Positions 58,202 to 64,000 of a DNA stretch of 64,000 nt are shown here, one piece after another. The position numbers were made by a program, and so were the translations under genes. Numbering within the stretch: position 1 is the first letter of the stretch; each line of letters starts with the position of its first letter. The notes under the pieces are model-generated. The model worked only from the letters and a program-made list of their open reading frames with translations, was not told where the DNA came from and did no database searches. Source of the stretch: Eubacterium sp. An11 (lineage in GTDB: Bacteria; Bacillota; Clostridia; Lachnospirales; Lachnospiraceae); NCBI RefSeq assembly GCF_002161065.1, contig NZ_NFLV01000014.1, positions 1-64,000 on the forward strand, written 5' to 3'.

Positions 58202-58912
58202 TTATTTATTGTAATCGCGCTCGCCAAAGATACCGGTTCCCACCCGAACCATGGTGGCTCCCTCTTCAATGGCAACCTCATAATCATTCGTCATACCCAT
58301 GGATAAAATGTCCATAGTTACATTATCAATGTTTTTTTCTCCAATGTCAACAAATAATTTATGTAATTTTCTGAAATAACAGCGGTTTTCTTCCGGGTCT
58401 TCCACAAATGGAGCACTGGTCATCAGACCCCGGATATGCACATGAGGAAATTGACTGATCTCCTCTGCCATCCTGAGCACTTCATCGGTATCCATGCCGA
58501 ATTTAGTATCTTCTTCAGCCACATTCACCTGCAGAAGAATCTGTGCTGTGATATTTTTCTTTGCGGCCTCTTTTTCAATCTGTTTTGCCAGATGCACAGA
58601 ATCCACAGAATGGATCAGTACCACCTTATCAATGATATATTTCACCTTATTGGTCTGAAGATGCCCGATCATATGCCAGTGAACCGGCCGGCTCACATGC
58701 TCCTCTTTCTCGCAAAGTTCCTGCACGTAATTCTCCCCGTACTCCAGCTGTCCGACTTTAAGAAGCGTCTCAATATCCTCCAGCGGTTTCATCTTGCTGA
58801 CAGCGACCAGAGTTACTTCCCCGGCATCTCTTCCGGCTCTCTCACAGGCAGCCTTTATATTTTCTTTTACCTTTGCCAGATTTTCTTCCAAAGCTACATT
58901 TTCTTCTAACAT
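58202..58912 (-). CDS. ylmE: YggS/YlmE-family PLP-binding protein
   Basis: A 236-residue PLP homeostasis protein with an alanine-racemase-like barrel. The PLP lysine is Lys40 in LVAVSKMKP. The family signatures GENYVQEL, WHMIGHLQTNKVKYI, LLQVNVAEEDTKFG and SMGMTNDYEVAIEEGATMVRVGTGIFGER are complete (last shortened: DYEVAIEEGATMVRVGTGIF). Family members keep vitamin B6 and amino acid pools balanced and have no proven enzymatic activity. The gene lies 17 nt upstream of sepF. Confidence 0.94.
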   Translation of the reverse strand: MLEENVALEENLAKVKENIKAACERAGRDAGEVTLVAVSKMKPLEDIETLLKVGQLEYGENYVQELCEKEEHVSRPVHWHMIGHLQTNKVKYIIDKVVLIHSVDSVHLAKQIEKEAAKKNITAQILLQVNVAEEDTKFGMDTDEVLRMAEEISQFPHVHIRGLMTSAPFVEDPEENRCYFRKLHKLFVDIGEKNIDNVTMDILSMGMTNDYEVAIEEGATMVRVGTGIFGERDYNK

Positions 58913-58967
58913 TTTTCCTCCCTCTGCCGCCTACTTTAAAACGGCACACGAAATATATATAAGTTCT

Positions 58968-60356
58968 CTAATAGATAACCTGATTCTCTTTGATGGTCTC
59001 ACTGTTTAAGATCACCCGGTCATACAGTTCCACATCACTGTCATCCGCGGAGATGATACAGTAATCTTCCGTTCGTTCCAGAATCGTCACCGGCTTAAAT
59101 TCCGCATATCCCCGGTTTACCACATACACGCCCTGCAGCACGCTGGTTTCTTTCAATGTATAGGTTTTTGCTTTTTCCACATTGGAAATCCTGTCGCCCG
59201 CTTTCAGCTTATCGGAAGCAATCAGAACATTCTCCCCCTCTGTCCGGTACTTGGTCACAGTAACCTGTGTCAGTATCTCCTCGCCATTTTTATTATTCGA
59301 CAGGACGTTAACCTGATTATCACTGCTGCTGTTGCTGCCCCTGGTCAGATATTCCGCCGGTATTTTATAGACATCCTTCTGAACCAGCGAACTGGCCGGA
59401 ATCTGCAGACCGCTGGTCTCAGAAAGCTGAAGCCGCACAGAAAGATAACGTTGATTGATGTATCGCTGTACATAATTATCAAACTTCAGCATCACATAAC
59501 AGCTGTCTTCTTTTTTCTGGCACTCAAAAGACGCGTTGGTGACAAAATTATCCGCGCGGAAAGTTACCTGCACCGTATGGATATCCTTTTTTTCAAGGTT
59601 CTTCATACGGTTATAGTCATCCTCATTCACCGGGATCACCAAAGTCCAGTTCTGCCCGGTGACCATACGATAAACCGGGGAACCCGCACTGAGTTCCTCT
59701 CTGCTCCGCAGATCCTCCATCCTGGAACCATTGTCAAAGTCTTTTTTGGTAAAGGTTGCATCTGTAACCTTCTCCATTCCGTCGGAGAAAAAAGATACCA
59801 GACCGGATTCGCCGGCTCTCACTTCCACGTAACTTCCGCTTCCGTACTCTTCTTCCAGCTGATCTTTATTATCTGCAAGAATCGTGTCAGTATAAGACAT
59901 CAGATCATGATTAATTTCACTTTTTGCTTCGTAAACTTCCGAAAAATTATCATCGGAAAAACTGTCGGAAAAAGTCTGCAAATCTTTATATACCTGCTGT
60001 TTTTCCTCATCGCTGACTGTGTTTTTCTCTTCCAGGAGCTCATTGAGATACGACTGCAGCTTTCCTGTGGTATCCAGAGTGTAGACGATTCCATCCTTCC
60101 TGACCCGTGATCCGTCTTTGACGTAATAATTCACATATCCCTTTTCTTCCGTGGTGATCAGGGTCTCTTCCCGAAGTATCATGCCTGTCCCGCTGATATT
60201 CTCCGACATGTTGCTCTCACTGACCTCATAAATGGCAAGCTTTTCTTTGCCCAGATATCGAATCACATAGGCCGTCAGATATATGATGATCACCAGAAAC
60301 ACTACTGTTCCCAGATTTATGACAGATAACCGTTTTCTTCCTTTTTTCTTTGCCAT
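58968..60356 (-). CDS. HlyD-like membrane-anchored protein of the sepF cluster
   Basis: A 462-residue protein. A short basic N-terminus (AKKKGRKRLS) and one membrane helix (LGTVVFLVIIIYLTAYVI) lead to a large outer part. It contains a lipoyl/barrel-sandwich segment (SENISGTGMILREETLITTEEKG, then YYVKDGSRVRKDGIVYTL; the first cut short here), a helical hairpin, and a C-terminal beta domain. This is the layout of HlyD membrane-fusion proteins, but no ABC exporter or outer partner is nearby. Homologues lie beside ylmE and sepF in many Clostridia, so a cell-envelope or division role is likely though unproven. It starts 2-3 nt after the radical SAM gene. Confidence 0.75.
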   Translation of the reverse strand: MAKKKGRKRLSVINLGTVVFLVIIIYLTAYVIRYLGKEKLAIYEVSESNMSENISGTGMILREETLITTEEKGYVNYYVKDGSRVRKDGIVYTLDTTGKLQSYLNELLEEKNTVSDEEKQQVYKDLQTFSDSFSDDNFSEVYEAKSEINHDLMSYTDTILADNKDQLEEEYGSGSYVEVRAGESGLVSFFSDGMEKVTDATFTKKDFDNGSRMEDLRSREELSAGSPVYRMVTGQNWTLVIPVNEDDYNRMKNLEKKDIHTVQVTFRADNFVTNASFECQKKEDSCYVMLKFDNYVQRYINQRYLSVRLQLSETSGLQIPASSLVQKDVYKIPAEYLTRGSNSSSDNQVNVLSNNKNGEEILTQVTVTKYRTEGENVLIASDKLKAGDRISNVEKAKTYTLKETSVLQGVYVVNRGYAEFKPVTILERTEDYCIISADDSDVELYDRVILNSETIKENQVIY

Positions 60357-60358
60357 CT

Positions 60359-61309
60359 TTATAATCCCCATCTGTTTAATGCCGCGCCGTTTAAATAATC
60401 ACAATGTACTCCCTGCACATATTGTTTTTCCTTCATCAGAGCCGTCCACTCATCGGTGAGCTTCCACCAGCTGTGTCCCCAGTTACAGAACGCGGAATCT
60501 TTCTCCGGTATTCTGGCGAAGAGCCGTTCCACCGCAATATCCGGGCGAAGCAGCGCGATAAACTCCGCCAGCCGCTCCAGATACTCCTCTTTTGCGCATA
60601 TGGATATTCTACCATTTCTGTATTCCTGATACAATACAGATTTTTTAGGGATATATAACGAATGGAGCTTCACCATGGATACCGGCAGTGCTGACAGAAT
60701 TCTTGCTGATTCTTTGGCATCCTCCATGGTATCCCCCGGCAGATTCAAAATCATATGCACACATACCGGAAACTTATACGGAGCGATGGCAAGCACCGCA
60801 TCCAGAAATTCCGCCAGTCCGTGTCCCCGGTTTACCTTTCGCAGCGTATGGTAATTCACCGTCTGCAATCCCAGTTCCAGCGATACCTCGAGGCCTGTCT
60901 CCGCCCGGAAATCCGCCATGGCCCTGAGATAATCCTTCCGAATGCAGTCCGGCCTTGTGGAAAGACAGACTTCCACGATGCTCTCTACCTCTGCCGCCTG
61001 CTGCATGTACGCCCGCAGAGTGTCAAGAGGAAGAAATGTGTTGGTATAATTTTGAAAATAAGCAATAAATTTTTTGGCATGATATCTTTTTTCTACCTTT
61101 TCCCTCGATGCCATCAGCTGTTCCCGGACGGGAACCATGGCTCCGGCGGCCTCAAACCCGGTTCCCTCCTCCGCGCAGAAGGAACATCCGGCCCCTTCTT
61201 TTCGGTTGGGACAGGACACCGGAAGATTTACAGGAAGCTTATATACTTTCTCCCCGTATTTTTTCTTTAAATATTCACTATAAGAATAATAGATTCTGTT
61301 GTCTTCCAT
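60359..61309 (-). CDS. Radical SAM protein, TIGR01212/YhcC family
   Basis: A 316-residue radical S-adenosylmethionine protein. The iron-sulphur cluster cysteines lie in SCPNRKEGAGCSFC, the wider spacing typical of the TIGR01212 (YhcC-like) group rather than CX3CX2C. Further family segments are YFQNYTNTFLPLDTLR, STRPDCIRKDYL, ELGLQTVNYHTLRKVNRGH (shortened) and HMILNLPGDT. The C-terminal CNWGHSWWKL is also conserved. The reaction is unknown. It resembles Elp3-type proteins but lacks the acetyltransferase domain. Confidence 0.88.
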   Translation of the reverse strand: MEDNRIYYSYSEYLKKKYGEKVYKLPVNLPVSCPNRKEGAGCSFCAEEGTGFEAAGAMVPVREQLMASREKVEKRYHAKKFIAYFQNYTNTFLPLDTLRAYMQQAAEVESIVEVCLSTRPDCIRKDYLRAMADFRAETGLEVSLELGLQTVNYHTLRKVNRGHGLAEFLDAVLAIAPYKFPVCVHMILNLPGDTMEDAKESARILSALPVSMVKLHSLYIPKKSVLYQEYRNGRISICAKEEYLERLAEFIALLRPDIAVERLFARIPEKDSAFCNWGHSWWKLTDEWTALMKEKQYVQGVHCDYLNGAALNRWGL

Positions 61310-61441
61310 GCCGCCTTTTCATCCTTTCCTCTTCTTCACACTCTCATCTGTTTTGCACCGACGGACAAAACAGAGCCTGCATTCTGACTTTCCGGGTTTC
61401 TTCTTTTTTGGCCCTTTAAACCAATCGTTTTCTACAGACAG

Positions 61442-61534
61442 AAAAAGGGTGTTCCAAAAGATCGTCCGCCAGCCTGTCTTACTATCAGAGACCTTCAATC
61501 CCTGTCGGCTGTCTTCCTCCTTTTTGTAACACCC
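61442..61534 (-). terminator. Long-loop terminator after the P-loop protein gene
   Basis: On the minus strand GGGTGTT pairs with AACACCC across a 74-nt loop, followed by five T and a C. The loop itself can form an inner stem (CAGCC/GGCTG region). It ends transcription before the radical SAM gene. Its length is unusual for a simple terminator. Confidence 0.55.
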
Positions 61535-61556
61535 TCATAATCTCCAGTATGTACTC

Positions 61557-61973
61557 TTATAATGAAACGGTTACGTATTTCTGTACATCCTCGGACATAT
61601 CCGCTTTGTCAGCGGAAGCGCTGATCACAAAATCAACATCGTATTTCTCTGACAATGCGTTGAGCTTGCTTACCGCATAATCCATGTTACCGTCAATACA
61701 TGCGGTTGTCAGGAAACTGTCCAGATAAATCTTATCCAGATCGTGATCCTGGGATAAAATACCTGCGATAAATCCGATGAACATATCTGTATTCTCAATA
61801 TTAAATTCCGGAACTACAATGAGACGAATCTGATTGCTCAGCTCATACATATGTTTATTATTTTTGTCCAGATAGACAATTGTACCTTTGGTCAGTTTGA
61901 TATCATCATTGACTTTCTGAATTAATATTTTGGTTTTACCGTGTCCTTTCAGTCCTGCAATAATTTCAATCAT
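61557..61973 (-). CDS. Small P-loop protein, conserved but uncharacterised
   Basis: A 138-residue protein that begins MIEIIAGLKGHGKTKILIQK, a Walker-A-like loop (GLKGHGKTK, residues 7-15). A possible Walker B strand is DLDKIYLDSFLTTAC near 80, and FVISASADKADMSE near 116 could be a further nucleotide-contact strand. The size fits a minimal P-loop fold of five strands. No membrane segment. AAGGAGGACACCAAC precedes the ATG. Similar short proteins in Clostridia are sometimes labelled PilT-like, but no pilus genes are present and the function is unknown. Confidence 0.7.
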   Translation of the reverse strand: MIEIIAGLKGHGKTKILIQKVNDDIKLTKGTIVYLDKNNKHMYELSNQIRLIVVPEFNIENTDMFIGFIAGILSQDHDLDKIYLDSFLTTACIDGNMDYAVSKLNALSEKYDVDFVISASADKADMSEDVQKYVTVSL

Positions 61974-62121
61974 GTTGGTGTCCTCCTTAAATTATATTGT
62001 TGACTGCCTGTCAGAAGACGACACTCTTCTCTTTCGAAAAGTGCTGTCCTCTGGCAGGCAGTTATTGTACTGATTTCTATATACATTATAGTTGAAACAG
62101 CGTAAAATCACAACCATTAAT

Positions 62122-63102
62122 TCAATTATTCACAATATTTTCTAACAATTCCGTCATGGATTTGTACAAATCTTCATGGGTTTCCGCCCCCATTACCACA
62201 GAAAAGAAACGCTCTCCCGCTTCATTTTCCGACATAAGGATCAGGCAGGATCTTGCCATGGAGGTTGTCCCTGTTTTTCCTCCATACAGAGTGACACCAT
62301 CCGGAACAGAATACGCATTGAGAAGATACTGATCCGTACTCTGCATATACTCTCCGACCTCTCTGCCGTCGGCAGTCTCATAAGTCATAGTATAGTCTTT
62401 CAGAGAAGCAGTATCAAGAAATGTGTCATACTTTACCACTTCTTTGAATATTAAATATAAATCATAAGCCGTCGTGTAATGGTCATCTTCATGCAGACCG
62501 TGAGGGTTTGCAAAATGTGTGTGGGTCGCCCCCAGTTCTTTTGCCCTCTCATTCATCATATCCACAAACTTCTCTTCGCTGCCGGCAATATATTCCGCCA
62601 GGATCACAGCGCAGTCATTGGCCGATTTGACAAGCAGCCCGTGGAACGCTTCATTTACCGTCACGGTATCTCCTTTGGACAGGGTGGTAACCACCGCGCC
62701 ATCCTCATTGAGCTCAATATCATGATCCAGCGTGATCTCATCGTCCAGATTTCCATTTTCCAGTACGAGAAGCGCTGTCATGATTTTGGTAATACTTGCA
62801 GGATACACACGCTCAAAACAGCGATACGACTTCATTACCTCATTGGTACTGTCATTGATCAGTAAGTCCGCATAATCATTGCTCTGATACCCGGCCGTAT
62901 TCTCATGGTCGGCATCCAGAACAGCCAGATCTGCCGCCATCCCCTCCAATCCTTCTGTTTCTTTTTCCTCCTGACTGGAATAGTAAGATTCGTAGGAATT
63001 CGTAATTTGAAAAGGATTCTGTATACATCCGGACAGGTTCACACACAGGATAGCCAGCATCAGAATCCAGCCCAAACGGGCAAATATTCGTTTCTGTCTC
63101 AT
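62122..63102 (-). CDS. D-alanyl-D-alanine carboxypeptidase lipoprotein (peptidase S11)
   Basis: A 326-residue penicillin-binding carboxypeptidase trimming peptidoglycan stem peptides. A lipoprotein signal (LGWILMLAILCVNLSGC) ends at the lipobox Cys near residue 26. The catalytic motifs are SxxK in ASITKIMTALL, SxN in KSANDCAVILAEY and KTG in YGGKTGTTSMA. Lipid anchoring replaces the usual C-terminal membrane helix of DacA. The motif FANPHGLHEDDHYTTAYD is typical of the family. It lies 67 nt after mgsA in the same direction. Confidence 0.9.
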   Translation of the reverse strand: MRQKRIFARLGWILMLAILCVNLSGCIQNPFQITNSYESYYSSQEEKETEGLEGMAADLAVLDADHENTAGYQSNDYADLLINDSTNEVMKSYRCFERVYPASITKIMTALLVLENGNLDDEITLDHDIELNEDGAVVTTLSKGDTVTVNEAFHGLLVKSANDCAVILAEYIAGSEEKFVDMMNERAKELGATHTHFANPHGLHEDDHYTTAYDLYLIFKEVVKYDTFLDTASLKDYTMTYETADGREVGEYMQSTDQYLLNAYSVPDGVTLYGGKTGTTSMARSCLILMSENEAGERFFSVVMGAETHEDLYKSMTELLENIVNN

Positions 63103-63169
63103 ATGCCTCTCTTTTCGTCTTTGTTATATGTGTACCGGCATATTCCCGGGGAATATGCATATTTTCACA

Positions 63170-63565
63170 TCAGCGATACATTTCCCGCCATTCGAGATCG
63201 CCGCGGTCAAGAGCCATAACCAAAAGCTCCGCCGTCGCCAGATTCGTTGCCAGCGGGATATTATGCATGTCACATAACCGCATTACATTGAATAAATCCG
63301 GCTCATGTGTCTTCTGATTCAGGGGATCTCTCAAAAAAATCACCATATCAATCAGATTGTGTTCGATCTGCGATCCCAGCTGCTGCTCTCCTCCCAGAGG
63401 ACCTGCCAGATATTTATGCACAGTCAGGTTTGTCACTTCTTCGATCAGCCTTCCGGTTGTCGCAGTTGCAAATAATTCATGTTTGTTTAAAATGCCTCGA
63501 TATGCGATGCAGAAATTCTGCATCAGTTTCTTTTTGCCATCATGAGCGATCAATCCCACATTCAT
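63170..63565 (-). CDS. mgsA: Methylglyoxal synthase
   Basis: A 131-residue enzyme turning dihydroxyacetone phosphate into methylglyoxal, a bypass of lower glycolysis used when sugar phosphates build up. The N-terminal GLIAHDGKKKLMQNF, the phosphate-binding TATTGRLIEE and the catalytic Asp segment MVIFLRDPLNQKTHEPD are clear, and length is normal. AGGAGGGGTTTTA precedes the start. It follows rodA by 17 nt, an order common in Clostridia. Confidence 0.95.
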   Translation of the reverse strand: MNVGLIAHDGKKKLMQNFCIAYRGILNKHELFATATTGRLIEEVTNLTVHKYLAGPLGGEQQLGSQIEHNLIDMVIFLRDPLNQKTHEPDLFNVMRLCDMHNIPLATNLATAELLVMALDRGDLEWREMYR

Positions 63566-63582
63566 TAAAACCCCTCCTATAA

Positions 63583-64000
63583 CTAATAATGTCGTTGCAG
63601 ACCGATATTGAGCACCAGTCCAATCCCCGCCATGCAGCTCAGCAGTGAAGTCAGTCCATAACTCATGAACGGAAGCGTCAGTCCTGTATTCGGAAGAAAA
63701 TGCGTTGCCACTCCGATATTAATGAAGGTCTGGAATCCTATCCAGGCCGCCACTCCCGTTGCGATCAGCCTTCCACTTATATTTTTGGCCCGCTGGGCTA
63801 TTATTAAACATTGTATCACTACTATCGCAAATAATGCAATAACAATAATGCTTCCGATGAATCCTGCTTCCTCGCCGATAACGGAAAAAATAAAGTCTGT
63901 CTGCTGTTCCGACACAAGTCCGGTATCGGTTACCGTGACTTCGGAAATCGTATTATTATTAAGACCTTTTCCATAGAGCTGTCCGGATCCGATGGCCATT
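63583..64000 (-). CDS. rodA: RodA/FtsW/SpoVE family protein, C-terminal part
   Basis: The last 138 or so residues of a SEDS-family membrane protein; the start lies beyond the right edge. Conserved segments are AIGSGQLYGKGL, the QQTDFIFSVIGEEAGFIG loop and the C-terminal THFLPNTGLTLPFMSYG(L/G)TSLLS. SEDS proteins polymerise peptidoglycan glycan strands. Being next to mgsA, it is more likely RodA (elongation) than FtsW, but a sporulation SpoVE cannot be excluded from this fragment. Confidence 0.85.
   Translation of the reverse strand, partial: MAIGSGQLYGKGLNNNTISEVTVTDTGLVSEQQTDFIFSVIGEEAGFIGSIIVIALFAIVVIQCLIIAQRAKNISGRLIATGVAAWIGFQTFINIGVATHFLPNTGLTLPFMSYGLTSLLSCMAGIGLVLNIGLQRHY

Noticed and set aside
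1-64000. CRISPR array, complete insertion sequence, prophage or tRNA gene
   Set aside because: No regularly spaced repeats, transposase, integrase, phage structural gene or cloverleaf sequence was recognised; the repeats found are isolated hairpins or a two-copy element.

Overview
The window looks like the chromosome of an anaerobic, spore-forming member of the Clostridia, most likely a Lachnospiraceae-type gut organism that uses lactate. The grounds are a spoIIID gene, a tryptophan T-box, a confurcating-type lactate dehydrogenase operon (lctP-lctD-etfBA plus lactate racemase), sugar uptake by PTS, and several small protein families common in that group. No species can be named from the sequence. 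Nearly all genes are on the minus strand, so operons are read from high to low coordinates.

Region by region. 1-612: leader and three tandem strong promoters firing leftwards out of the window, probably for an rRNA or tRNA operon. 685-9400: lactate operon with an FCD-type GntR regulator and two candidate operators at its promoter. 9.6-13.3 kb: EamA transporter, a signal-less repeat protein, an orphan LytTR response regulator and a YbaK deacylase. 13.5-19.8 kb: trpEGCFBA operon under a tRNA-Trp T-box, with no trpD. 19.86-20.3 kb: candidate small RNA and spoIIID on the plus strand. 20.5-26.8 kb: mannose-type PTS operon with PRD regulator, DUF956 protein and ManA. 27-28.9 kb: fructose-type PTS. 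29.1-40.3 kb: peptidase, pyrC, pyrF, purE, purM, purN, purD and azlCD, preceded by small membrane proteins and pyrE.

40.35-45.3 kb is an accessory island between pyrE and pyrD. It holds a decayed DUF1703 gene, two lipoproteins and two small membrane proteins next to a divergent Xre regulator with twin operators, and a DUF4160 pair. 45.4-53.5 kb: pyrD, pyrK, mnmM, uppP, a UvrD-type helicase, ptsI and ptsH. 53.5-64 kb: a TPR protein, rpsO with a structured leader, rluD-lspA-aroB, sepF, a PLP-binding protein, an HlyD-like protein, a radical SAM protein, a P-loop protein, a D,D-carboxypeptidase lipoprotein, mgsA and the end of rodA.

Together the genes describe a sugar- and lactate-consuming anaerobe with tryptophan and nucleotide synthesis. 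The best leads for new biology are the trp operon without trpD, the candidate RNA with an anti-Shine-Dalgarno loop beside spoIIID, a 53-nt two-hairpin repeat in two unrelated 5' leaders, the Xre-controlled lipoprotein cassette, and an in-frame 39-bp tandem duplication inside mnmM.
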